Part shown: positions 43,434 to 52,017 of the stretch, one piece after another
Numbering within the stretch: the first letter of the stretch is position 1
How the letters are laid out: each line of letters opens with the position of its first letter
Assembly: GCF_013155265.1 (NCBI RefSeq)
Contig: NZ_JABJXU010000012.1
Coordinates: 1-64,000 of the forward strand
Source of the DNA: Enterococcus sp. MMGLQ5-1
GTDB lineage: Bacteria; Bacillota; Bacilli; Lactobacillales; Streptococcaceae
Direction: 5' to 3'
Length of the DNA stretch: 64,000 bases
Translations under genes and position numbers: made by a program
The notes under the pieces: model-generated
Seen by the model: the letters and a program-made list of their open reading frames with translations, nothing else
Told to the model about the DNA's origin: nothing
Databases searched by the model: none

Positions 43434-44478
43434 ATTGAACACCTCTTGTCTCTTTAAAGATATAACGTTTTTGGATGTAATAACTCGCAATAAATAATGT
43501 TAGATCAACCATTATTTTCAGCAGGATCACCAGACTAGTTAAAGATGATAAGCTCCAAACAAGCAACCAGCTTAAGAAAAGCTGTATCAAAAATAAGATG
43601 ATATACTTGATTGCCTCGATAGAATGATCCCCCTTTGAAAAGAAAACAAGCTGACGATTCAAAGTGAAATTAAGCATGCCACTAAAGATGCGTGCTGTCA
43701 CGGTGGCCATCAGCAGAACATCTGCTGAGCTTTGAAAAACAAACTGATATAAGAAATAAAATAATAGTAAATCTACCATTGAACAGATTAACGAGCTAAA
43801 TGTAAACTTTAAAAAGGATTGATAGATTAAAATTGAATCTTTAAATGCTCTAAAATGAGAATGCGCATTATTACCAAAATAAACCGTTTCAATTGGTATT
43901 TCCTCAATTTTCAAGCCGAGCTGATTGGCTGCCATTAAAACATTCATTTCATATTCAAAGCGGGCACCATTTATTTTGATCATCGCCTCCAAGCTAGATT
44001 GAGGAAGTCCACGTAAACCAGTTTGGGTATCATGTGCTGTTAAGCCAGTTGAAAAATGAAAAATCATCGAAGTTATTTTATTACCGTAATAGCTTTTAAA
44101 TGGTGTATTTTTACCAAAATCTCTCGTTCCTAAAATCAATTTATCAGCAGCTTGGTCTAATCGTTCAGCAATTTTTAAAATATCGGTTGGTCGGTGCTGA
44201 CCATCACAGTCAGCAGTTACCATTCCTTTAGCCTCTTTAAACTCATTTAATTGAAAGCGCATTGCTGTTTTTAAGGCAATCCCTTTACCTTTATTTTTAA
44301 ATTGATGTATGACAATCGCACCTTTCGCCTCTACTTGTGAAAAAATAGGCTGAAAAGCATTGCCTGAGCCATCATCAATAACAATAATTCGACGTCTCGT
44401 TAAGGCTGTCAAATCATCAATCAATTGAATAAAGCGTTCCCCCGGCTCATAGGCAGGAATAACAATTGTTGCTTCCAT
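43426..44478 (-). CDS. GT2 glycosyltransferase with C-terminal GtrA-like membrane domain
   Basis: 350 residues. The GT-A domain (about 1-210) has IPAYEPGE, IDDGSG and the metal-binding ADCDGQH. The C-terminal part has four helices of a GtrA/flippase-like domain (about 225-345). This DPM1-like layout suggests it loads a sugar on a lipid phosphate carrier and helps present it outside. Six bases separate it from the lipoprotein gene. Confidence 0.9.
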   Translation of the reverse strand: MEATIVIPAYEPGERFIQLIDDLTALTRRRIIVIDDGSGNAFQPIFSQVEAKGAIVIHQFKNKGKGIALKTAMRFQLNEFKEAKGMVTADCDGQHRPTDILKIAERLDQAADKLILGTRDFGKNTPFKSYYGNKITSMIFHFSTGLTAHDTQTGLRGLPQSSLEAMIKINGARFEYEMNVLMAANQLGLKIEEIPIETVYFGNNAHSHFRAFKDSILIYQSFLKFTFSSLICSMVDLLLFYFLYQFVFQSSADVLLMATVTARIFSGMLNFTLNRQLVFFSKGDHSIEAIKYIILFLIQLFLSWLLVWSLSSLTSLVILLKIMVDLTLFIASYYIQKRYIFKETRGVQFG

Positions 44479-44483
44479 TAAAA

Positions 44484-45683
44484 TTACCCCCTTCCGAAGC
44501 CACCGCCACCACCTGCAGGGCCACCCATTGTACTTTCTGGAATTGAATCTACCTGCTCGCCATTAACAATAATGGTGCCACCGTTATAAGTTGCTGTACC
44601 ATCATAGTCAAACGAAGAATTTGCTGAAATTGTAATCGTACCGCCATTAACTACGATATCACCATTTGAATCAATCCCATCGGTATCTCCAGAAGCCATC
44701 GTAATATCAATTGTACCGCCATTTATGGTTACAATTGGTGTAGCTGTAAAGTTTGAAGCCGAGCCATTGATACCATCATCTGAAGAGCTAATCGTAATTT
44801 CACCGTCATTTACTGTCACCAATGCCGCCTCTAAACCTTCAACACAGCTTTCAATATTAATCACGCCACCGTCAACAATTAATTTTTCCTCAGCGTGAAT
44901 CGCATCATCACCGCTGTTAATTGTAAATGTGCCACCTGAAATATAGACAAATCCTTTCGTTTGATCAGTATCATTAGTTGATTTGATTGCATCTGCTGTC
45001 GCATTAATGGTAAATGTACCACCTGAAATATAGACGGAGTCCTTACCGCGAATCGCATCATCTACACTTGTAATATCATATGTACCACCACTAATTTTTA
45101 AATCATCCTTTGAAACAATACCATCCTGATAATTTGCCGTTAGTGTCAGCTTGCCACTACCTGTCAAAATCAAATCATCTTTTGAATAAATCGCACCATC
45201 TATTGTTTCATCACTTCGAGTTGAAGCATCTGAGATCGTATTCTCTGTGCCATCTGCCAATTCAATAACTGTATTTTCGGCACTTTCGACATAAATGGCA
45301 GCACTATCAGTGCTCTTAATCGTTGCCCCCTTTAAAATAATTCGGACATTACCAGTTGTATTGACGTGGATACCTGCCGTTGTTGTACCACTTAAAACAT
45401 AAGTACCTGCCTCAGTAATATTTAAGGCTTCATTGCTAAGAGTCACTTCCGTTGTTGACAGCTCGTCCCAATTGATTGACTCGTCACCATTATCCAAATC
45501 TACTTCTGTCGTTTCAGCTGAGCTAGCGACCGTTGTCGAGCTAGTTGAGCCACTGCTACTAGACGAGCTACTAGTCGAAGTGCTTGAATTACTTGACTCA
45601 GAGCTTGTCTGACTGCAGCCGACCGTCGCTATCACCAATAGCGTTGATAAGCTTGTAAATATTATTTTTTTATATTTGTTCAT
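44484..45683 (-). CDS. Carbohydrate-binding-domain lipoprotein (DUF4353 type)
   Basis: 399 residues. The signal peptide ends TVGC with the lipidated Cys near residue 23, followed by a long Ser/Thr linker. From about residue 70 on come repeated strands of the type SGGTFTINxxxDDAI, a right-handed beta-helix typical of this domain; the C-terminus is GGPAGGGGGFGRG. Probably anchored in the outer leaflet and binding or scaffolding a polymer. I chose the ATG at 45683 (RBS GGAGG). Confidence 0.83.
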   Translation of the reverse strand: MNKYKKIIFTSLSTLLVIATVGCSQTSSESSNSSTSTSSSSSSSGSTSSTTVASSAETTEVDLDNGDESINWDELSTTEVTLSNEALNITEAGTYVLSGTTTAGIHVNTTGNVRIILKGATIKSTDSAAIYVESAENTVIELADGTENTISDASTRSDETIDGAIYSKDDLILTGSGKLTLTANYQDGIVSKDDLKISGGTYDITSVDDAIRGKDSVYISGGTFTINATADAIKSTNDTDQTKGFVYISGGTFTINSGDDAIHAEEKLIVDGGVINIESCVEGLEAALVTVNDGEITISSSDDGINGSASNFTATPIVTINGGTIDITMASGDTDGIDSNGDIVVNGGTITISANSSFDYDGTATYNGGTIIVNGEQVDSIPESTMGGPAGGGGGFGRG

Positions 45684-45713
45684 TATTAATTCCTCCATTA
45701 AATTATAAACATA

Positions 45714-45773
45714 TTATTTTGGAATGATCATCCAGCAAAAACCTAATATGATGACGATAATTAGTATCAACAT
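45714..45773 (-). CDS. Possible 19-residue membrane peptide
   Basis: An ORF with the sequence MLILIIVIILGFCWMIIPK, preceded by GAAGGG six bases before its ATG. Almost the entire peptide is one hydrophobic helix. It fits exactly between the DUF4956 gene and the lipoprotein gene of the same operon. It is below normal annotation limits; coding potential is supported only by the RBS, position and hydrophobicity. Confidence 0.5.
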   Translation of the reverse strand: MLILIIVIILGFCWMIIPK

Positions 45774-45798
45774 CGCAAGCCCTTCTTTCGATTTTCAA

Positions 45799-46479
45799 CT
45801 ATAGCTCCTCTTTACCACTACCAGCTGGCTTAATTATAATTGGCAAATTACCGTTAACCGTTCTAATTTCATCTAAAAACTGCTTTTCATTATAAGGATT
45901 TTTTTCATGAACGGTATACGACACTTCGATTAAGCTACCTAGATTAGTCGTTTTAATAAAGTTTAAATGATAATGATCTGTGTATTGCTTAAAGGCTGAG
46001 TTAAAATCATTAACATAATTTAGCGTCTCAGGTACCGTAATCCGAACTTCTTTAACATTTTCAACAGAATCACCAAATTTAATGACGGTATAAACAACCA
46101 TCGCCAAGCTAACTAAGATTGTAAAAAGGAAAGCATATAAAATATAGCCCATACCAATGGCTAAGCCGGTTGCCATTGCAAAAAAGATGGTTGAGATTTC
46201 TCTGGCGTTACCAGGAGCTGAGCGAAACCGAACCAAGCTAAAGGCACCTGCAACAGTTATTCCAGCACCTAGATTACCATTGACTACCATAATGACAGAT
46301 GAGACTAAAACAGGTAACAAGGCAACTGTGAAAATAAAGTTTTTTGTATATGAATTTCTGAACATATGAATCTTAGCAATAATTAAGCCCAAGGCTAAAC
46401 TCGAAATAATAACGATTAATAATTGAAGCGTTGTAACATTCATTTCACTCGTATTACTAGAAATGATACTGTTTAACAT
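45799..46479 (-). CDS. DUF4956 membrane protein
   Basis: 226 residues: four membrane helices in the first 135 residues, including the conserved AGAFSLVRFRSAPGNAREISTIFFAMATGLAIGMG region, then a cytosolic ferredoxin-like domain. DUF4956 genes typically lie beside VTC-domain genes, as here, and may form a membrane channel or anchor for polymer export; no biochemical function is known to me. ATG at 46479 follows AGGAGG; overlaps the VTC gene by 23 bases. Confidence 0.87.
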   Translation of the reverse strand: MLNSIISSNTSEMNVTTLQLLIVIISSLALGLIIAKIHMFRNSYTKNFIFTVALLPVLVSSVIMVVNGNLGAGITVAGAFSLVRFRSAPGNAREISTIFFAMATGLAIGMGYILYAFLFTILVSLAMVVYTVIKFGDSVENVKEVRITVPETLNYVNDFNSAFKQYTDHYHLNFIKTTNLGSLIEVSYTVHEKNPYNEKQFLDEIRTVNGNLPIIIKPAGSGKEEL

Positions 46480-47266
46480 AATGCAATTCCTCCTGTGGAT
46501 ATTTCTTAATGGTCTGAGTTTCATCTGACAAATCATTTAACTTTTGTTTTTCCCATTCAGGATATAAAATCCATTGATAAACATTGCCATACTTGGTAAA
46601 TTTATTCTGGAAAATCGCCAATTTGGAAAATAATTGACTAATTTCTAATGGGAAGGCACCTAAAATTTTGACCTCCATCAATATTTCATCCGACCTGACA
46701 AGCGGCGTTTCATATTCATCAGCAATTGCTGTCAAATCAAAGCTAGATAGTGAATAACGTATGTTCTGATCAAAGGTGATTCTAAAGTCCGGATCTGATA
46801 AGCCACTCAATGCCAAGCGATCGTAGCTAATTAATACCTTGGGCTTTAGCACCTGCTGTTGCATATAGTAGTCAATTTCTTTAAACACCTGATTCATCTG
46901 ACTTGGCTTACGACCATATTTCAAATAATTTTGAGCCGTTTGATAATCTAATGCCACACGGCGTTTATAGGTAACACCCGCCACCTTTTTCTTAAGTTCA
47001 AGATAAACGGGCGAAGATTTTTCAGCCTGACCGTAGCTTCTTAGCCGAAGCTTTTCTTTAAATTTCGGCTTGCTAACTGAATGACGAATCACATCAAAAT
47101 CATCTGTATCATAATAAACGGTATGAATTGTATGTAGACCATATTCATCAACGGTCATATATTTTTCTAATTCAGCCATTAATAGATTAAATTTTACTTT
47201 TGTTAGTAAATACTTTTTTTCGCGTCTTTCAAAAATTGTACCTGTTTTAACTTTAGCCTTTGCCAT
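46457..47266 (-). CDS. VTC-domain polyphosphate polymerase-like protein
   Basis: 269 residues. The tunnel-fold residues of the VTC domain are visible: ERREKKYLL (near 14-22), KFKEKLRLRSYG (near 69-80), VYLELKKKVAGVTYKRR (near 88-104), LISYDRLAL, and EILMEVKI (near 207). In yeast VTC makes polyphosphate from ATP; bacterial relatives are annotated by domain only. First gene of a six-gene envelope cluster. ATG at 47266 after AGAGGAG. Confidence 0.87.
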   Translation of the reverse strand: MAKAKVKTGTIFERREKKYLLTKVKFNLLMAELEKYMTVDEYGLHTIHTVYYDTDDFDVIRHSVSKPKFKEKLRLRSYGQAEKSSPVYLELKKKVAGVTYKRRVALDYQTAQNYLKYGRKPSQMNQVFKEIDYYMQQQVLKPKVLISYDRLALSGLSDPDFRITFDQNIRYSLSSFDLTAIADEYETPLVRSDEILMEVKILGAFPLEISQLFSKLAIFQNKFTKYGNVYQWILYPEWEKQKLNDLSDETQTIKKYPQEELHYVKQYHF

Positions 47267-47370
47267 TTTGTACTCCTCTCTCAAATCCTATAAGCATAGT
47301 TTAAAGGTCAAAAATGAACACTATCTGAACAATTCCTGAACAATTCTGATTTTTTAGAATCAATATCAAA

Positions 47371-47415
47371 AAAAAACGCCTCGGCTTTTACAAATTGTAA
47401 AAACCAAAACGTTTT
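47371..47415 (-). terminator. Terminator of the two-component operon
   Basis: Outer AAAACG/CGTTTT and inner TTTTAC/GTAAAA pairs form an interrupted stem, with a T tract on the minus strand. It lies between the sensor kinase stop and the VTC gene. Confidence 0.6.
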
Positions 47416-47498
47416 GTATATAGATATTTAATTGCCAAATGAAAGCCATCGGCAGAATTACTGGTATTAGGATTCAAAGACAAATTGTAACTCTTCCA

Positions 47499-48779
47499 TT
47501 ACTCATTATTAATCGGTAGAATAATTTTTGTCGTGTAATCAAAGTCGTTAGCTTCAGTAAAATAGTTTCCTTGATGTAAATTGGCAATCATTGAACCAAT
47601 CTTTACACCTAGCGATTTGCCTGAGTTGGCTTCATCGTCTAGCAAAATTTTATTACGCACTTCCAAGCAAAATTGCTGATTATGTTCGTACACTTCAATT
47701 TGAACACTTTCGGTTAAATCACCATGCTGGCGAATGTTAGAAACTAAATTATCAAAGAGACGGTCAAGTAAAGATTGATCACCAACAATCAATACCTCTC
47801 CGATTAACCGATTATTTAAATGAACAGCTACAATCGGCTTTAATTCTTGCTCAAATTGACGAATCAAATTCGAAACATTGATTGTTGTCAAATTCAATGG
47901 TTGCTGCCCAGAAGAAATCGTTGCATAATCTAATAGCTCGTCAACCCGCAATCTAATTTGATTCGTTTTTTTCTGAATTAATTCCAAATACTGTCTTTGC
48001 TGCTTCGTTAATTCCGATTCTAATAATAACGGTAAATAGCCTGTCAAAATTGTTAAGGGTGTTCTGATATCATGACTTAGATCACCAATTAGCTCTCTTG
48101 ATGCTTGAAGTGAATTTGCTTCTGAAGTAATCTTATCAGACAATGAAGCACTCATTTCGTTGATGCTAGAGGCAATTTGTGAAAGCTCATCATTGCCTAG
48201 CTCTGGAATCCGATATGATAGATCGCCAGATTCCAAAATCAAGGTTCCCTTTTCAATTTCATTCATATACCTTGCTTTTTGTAATAAAAGACGATAAAAA
48301 TTTAAAATAATAATCGATAAAGCAATTATGATAACAACAATCGTTATTATATAAAATGGCCATTTGTTATTAACCACTAAAAATGTACTAACAACTTGTG
48401 CGTCAGAGTATTTTATTTTTGATTGACTTTCTGAACTTAGAGCTCTTTTTGAATCAACAGGCTGGTTATTTTTGGGAGGTGTTTGCGAGCCCGACTGATT
48501 GATTTTCGACTGATTTCTTAAATAAATTACGGTGCCATCACTAGACTGCCAGGAAAGCTGATCATTACTATCCACCTGATGCTCGGTAACATATGACTGA
48601 AATTCAGCAACAGCGGTCGCCAATAGCTTCGCTTCTCGATTGGGTTGAATTACCTGATTATATAAAAAATAACTACTAAAAAAAAGTAAAACAAAAGTTA
48701 AAATCCCTAAACCAGCGCTAAAAAATAAATAGTTTAATGTTTCTCTAGGAAAGGTTGTTCGTCCCTGATTACTTTTCAA
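47499..48779 (-). CDS. Sensor histidine kinase (VanS-like)
   Basis: 426 residues: membrane helices at about 16-40 and 142-162 flank a ~100-residue extracytoplasmic sensor region rich in Ser/Gln; a HAMP segment follows, then the H-box GDLSHDIRTPLT with H236. The ATP-binding domain has an N-box DNLVSN but degenerate G boxes (KSLGVKIG instead of GLGL). It overlaps the response regulator by eleven bases. Signal unknown; envelope stress is plausible. Confidence 0.88.
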   Translation of the reverse strand: MKSNQGRTTFPRETLNYLFFSAGLGILTFVLLFFSSYFLYNQVIQPNREAKLLATAVAEFQSYVTEHQVDSNDQLSWQSSDGTVIYLRNQSKINQSGSQTPPKNNQPVDSKRALSSESQSKIKYSDAQVVSTFLVVNNKWPFYIITIVVIIIALSIIILNFYRLLLQKARYMNEIEKGTLILESGDLSYRIPELGNDELSQIASSINEMSASLSDKITSEANSLQASRELIGDLSHDIRTPLTILTGYLPLLLESELTKQQRQYLELIQKKTNQIRLRVDELLDYATISSGQQPLNLTTINVSNLIRQFEQELKPIVAVHLNNRLIGEVLIVGDQSLLDRLFDNLVSNIRQHGDLTESVQIEVYEHNQQFCLEVRNKILLDDEANSGKSLGVKIGSMIANLHQGNYFTEANDFDYTTKIILPINNE

Positions 48780-49455
48780 TCTTATACCCCACTCCCCAGA
48801 TCGTTTGAATATACTTTGGTGTCTTTGGATTTTCCTCCAATTTTTGACGTAATTTTTTAATATGGGTCATAATAGTGCTGCTTGAATTATAGTAATAAGG
48901 CTCTTGCCAAACCTGCTCATATATCACTTCTGCCGAAAAAACCTGACCAGCTCTTGAGGCAAGTAGCTTCAATACATCAAATTCTTTACCTGTCAAATTA
49001 ACTGGGCGATGAGCTACCCAAACCTCCCGACTAGAGATATTAATCACCAAATCTCTAACCTTGATTTCATTCGTATCCTGATTTGAATGACTATATTCTA
49101 ATGAACGTCTAAGCATTGCTTGCACTTTTAGCTGTAATTCTTGAGGAGAGAACGGCTTTACTAAATAATCGTCACCACCTGCTGAATAGCCTGAAATCTT
49201 ATCATATTCTTGACCTTTTGCCGAAACAAAAAGAATTGGCAATGGTGAGCTCTTCCGGATTTCTTTGACCGCATCGATACCACTCATTTTGGGCATCATA
49301 TTATCCATGATCACAAGATTAATTGTTTCATCAATCGCTTCTATTGCTTCTTTGCCATTTTTAGCTTCAATAATTTCATCGACATAAGGTTCAAGTAAAA
49401 CTCTTTGTAAATCCCGAATGTCTTTGTCATCATCTACCAATAATATCTTGACCAT
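48769..49455 (-). CDS. OmpR-family response regulator (VanR-like)
   Basis: 228 residues. The receiver domain has the acidic pair at residues 8-10, phosphoacceptor D51 (VIMDNMMP), Lys in VKPF; the C-terminal winged helix ends IQTIWGVGYKIEK. It precedes the kinase in one operon, upstream of the VTC/DUF4956 cluster, which it might control (context only). Confidence 0.93.
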   Translation of the reverse strand: MVKILLVDDDKDIRDLQRVLLEPYVDEIIEAKNGKEAIEAIDETINLVIMDNMMPKMSGIDAVKEIRKSSPLPILFVSAKGQEYDKISGYSAGGDDYLVKPFSPQELQLKVQAMLRRSLEYSHSNQDTNEIKVRDLVINISSREVWVAHRPVNLTGKEFDVLKLLASRAGQVFSAEVIYEQVWQEPYYYNSSSTIMTHIKKLRQKLEENPKTPKYIQTIWGVGYKIEK

Positions 49456-49544
49456 TGTTTTATCCCACCATTCTATTGGATAATAACACCCTTGCCTTAA
49501 AGCTGACTAAATTGAAAAATCAATAGCTGCACTAGATTATTCAA

Positions 49545-49580
49545 AAAAAATGATTGCTCAATTAGAACAATCACTTTTTT
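49545..49580 (-). terminator. Terminator after the ArsR gene
   Basis: A stem of about 15 pairs with two mismatches (AAAAAATGATTGCTC with 49565-49580), with a T tract on the minus strand, just past the ArsR stop. Confidence 0.78.
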
Positions 49581-49584
49581 GTTT

Positions 49585-49881
49585 TCAATCTGCCGATTCC
49601 TTACTATGATCCAAGGACATTTGAATAAGGCGTTCAACGTGCTCATCGGCTAAACGGTAATACTTCATTCGCCCAACCTTATTAGCAACTACCAGATTTG
49701 CATCGCGCAAGGCAGCCAGCTGATGTGAAATCGCCGTCTGTGAAAGCCCAATCTGAGCTTCTAGCTCCTTAACATTTAATTCTTTTTCGATTAAACAAAT
49801 GATAATTTTTAATCGTGTTTCATTGCTAAGCACGCGAAATGTTTGTTGCACCTTTTCAATTAGTTTCTGATCATCAATCAT
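49585..49881 (-). CDS. ArsR/SmtB-family metal-responsive repressor
   Basis: 98 residues with a winged helix (ELNVKELEAQIGLSQTAISHQLAALRDANLV). The last helix carries D-x-H and H-x-x-E at the same spacing (0, 2, 13, 16) as the alpha-5 zinc site of CzrA, with Glu in place of the final His. This supports zinc or a similar divalent metal as effector. It follows the ATPase gene, which is opposite to the usual repressor-first order. ATG at 49881 with AAAGGGG upstream. Confidence 0.9.
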   Translation of the reverse strand: MIDDQKLIEKVQQTFRVLSNETRLKIIICLIEKELNVKELEAQIGLSQTAISHQLAALRDANLVVANKVGRMKYYRLADEHVERLIQMSLDHSKESAD

Positions 49882-49919
49882 TGAAAGAACCCCTTTAATC
49901 AATTCGATTGATTTAAATG

Positions 49920-51851
49920 CTAGTCCTTAACCGGAATCAATAGGCGTAAGCCGTTAAAAATAACTAGTAATGTACTGCCCTCGTGTGCAAGCACACCAAT
50001 TGATATATCCATTTTGCCAATAAAATTTAGTGTCACTAATAATATAATTATCAACAAAGAGAAAAAGATATTTTGATAAACAATTTGGTTTAATTTTTTG
50101 GATATCCGATGTGCATAACTAAGCTTAGATAAATCATTATTCATCAATACAACATCTGATACATCAATTGCAATATCCGTGCCATCACCCATCGCAATCC
50201 CAATATCAGCATTAACTAAGGCTGGGGCATCATTAATCCCGTCACCTACCATACCTACTATACCAAATTTTTGCTTTTGTGTATTGATAATTGCTGATTT
50301 ATCTTCAGGCATGACATTCGTTATCACTTCAGTCAATCCAAGCTGTGAGCCAATTGCCTGTCCAGTCAGCTCAGAATCTCCAGTAATTAAGGTCGTATGA
50401 ATCCTTTGGGCATTTAGATAGTCAATCACTTGCTTGGCCTTAGGATTAGCAATATCCATCAAAGCAATCAATCCAACTACCTCATGGTTAATGGCAAAAT
50501 AAACAACCGTCTTACCTTGGCGTGCAAATTGTTCCTGCTTTTCTACAATTTTTTGATTAACTGTATTAAATATGCTTGGTTTACCCAGCTGATAATAGTT
50601 ACCTTGATAATTACCATTTAACCCTGCACCAACTTGATTATTCACTTCAATTACAAGCCTTGTAGCTGCTGCTTCAGTAAATCGACTGACAATCGCTTCA
50701 GCTAAGGGATGGTTAGCTTGCCTTTCTAAAGCAACAATAATGGATAGCCATTGTGCCTTTTCGCGCTTTGAATCACTCATCAGATAATAATCTGTAACTT
50801 TAGGCTTGCCCTCGGTCAAAGTGCCGGTTTTATCAAAGGCAATTGCTTTGATTTCCGCTAAATTGGATAAATAAGAACCGCCCTTAAATAACACGCCACG
50901 CTTTGCCAAATTGGAGATTGCCGATAAAGTTGCTGGTACTGCACTTGCAGCTAAAGCACACGGTGATACCGAAATTAAAAATACCATGCCACGATAGATA
51001 CTTTGTTCAAAAGACCAACCAATCAAGGTATAGCCAATGAGAATAAAAACTGGTAATAAAAGTAGGACCGTTTTAACATAAACTGGTTCAATTTTTTTAA
51101 TTTTTGTCGCAGTAGGCGAGATATTTTGTTGTGATTGCGCTACTAGCTGTACAATCTTAGCAAATACCGTATCCCGACTATCCTTGGTGACGATGACAGT
51201 CAAAATGCCGTTTCCATTGATTGTACCACCAAAAACTAAATCACCAACCTGCTTCTCCTTGGGCATACTTTCACCATTAATCGCCGATTCATCAACTGTG
51301 GTCATTCCATCAATCACCTGGCCATCGGTCGGAATTTGATCGCCATTTAAAACTTGAATTTTATCACCAAGCTTTAGCTCTGACACTGGTACAATCTTGA
51401 TTTGACCATCCTCATTAATCCGCCTGCCTTCAGTTGGATTCATTTTCAAAAGCTTGCTAATTTCGCGCTTACTTTTACCCTCAGCATATTCTTCTAAAAA
51501 ATGCGCCCCTGCAAAAATAAGGATTAATAATGCGGCCTCCTGATAATTACCAATTAGCACTGCTCCAAGTGCAGCCAGAGACATTAATAAATGGATATTA
51601 GGTGTAAATTTTAGCTGTTTTTTACTATCAGAGATGGTAAGCTGAATCCCCTCCCAAATCACATGATAGCCAGAAATAATAATAACAATCACAAAAAGAA
51701 TGGAACTGGAAATTGGCAATATATCTATCAAGCTTAGCACAAATAAAACGACACCAATTAAAAACGAGATAACTGGAAAAGAACTTTCCTCATGTTGATG
51801 TGCAACCTGTTGTTTTGATTTACTTTCAGTAACAATTTGATCCATTTTCAT
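49920..51851 (-). CDS. P1B-type heavy-metal ATPase (Zn/Cd/Co class)
   Basis: 643 residues, exporting divalent metal. The metal-binding SPC motif is in SVSPCALAA (near 295), the phosphorylation site is DKTGTLTEGKP (near 338), HP locus NHPLAEAI, and hinge GDGINDAPAL. It lacks an N-terminal CxxC metal-binding domain and has only a short His-containing stretch (HQHEESS). The class follows from SPC plus the SmtB-like partner. ATG at 51851 after AAGGAG. The operon is closed by the ArsR gene. Confidence 0.92.
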   Translation of the reverse strand: MKMDQIVTESKSKQQVAHQHEESSFPVISFLIGVVLFVLSLIDILPISSSILFVIVIIISGYHVIWEGIQLTISDSKKQLKFTPNIHLLMSLAALGAVLIGNYQEAALLILIFAGAHFLEEYAEGKSKREISKLLKMNPTEGRRINEDGQIKIVPVSELKLGDKIQVLNGDQIPTDGQVIDGMTTVDESAINGESMPKEKQVGDLVFGGTINGNGILTVIVTKDSRDTVFAKIVQLVAQSQQNISPTATKIKKIEPVYVKTVLLLLPVFILIGYTLIGWSFEQSIYRGMVFLISVSPCALAASAVPATLSAISNLAKRGVLFKGGSYLSNLAEIKAIAFDKTGTLTEGKPKVTDYYLMSDSKREKAQWLSIIVALERQANHPLAEAIVSRFTEAAATRLVIEVNNQVGAGLNGNYQGNYYQLGKPSIFNTVNQKIVEKQEQFARQGKTVVYFAINHEVVGLIALMDIANPKAKQVIDYLNAQRIHTTLITGDSELTGQAIGSQLGLTEVITNVMPEDKSAIINTQKQKFGIVGMVGDGINDAPALVNADIGIAMGDGTDIAIDVSDVVLMNNDLSKLSYAHRISKKLNQIVYQNIFFSLLIIILLVTLNFIGKMDISIGVLAHEGSTLLVIFNGLRLLIPVKD

Positions 51852-51881
51852 AATTTTCCACTCCTTACATGAAAATAATTT

Positions 51882-51903
51882 CATATGAACTATTGTTCAT
51901 ATG
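51882..51903. promoter_or_regulatory. SmtB/CzrA-type operator upstream of the P-type ATPase
   Basis: Arms CATATGAAC and GTTCATATG flank TATT in a perfect 9-4-9 inverted repeat, matching the TGAA-N6-TTCA pattern of ArsR/SmtB sites. It lies about 30 bases before the start, just past a possible promoter (TTGCTT, 17 bases, TAAAAA on the minus strand). Confidence 0.87.
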
Positions 51904-52017
51904 TTATTTTTATCATGTTTTATAAAAAAAAGCAAGAGCTTACATCAAAATATTTCATATTGTCAAAAAAAAGAATGCATGCTAACCTATGTCTATTAAG
52001 AAAAGGGAAGATTTATT

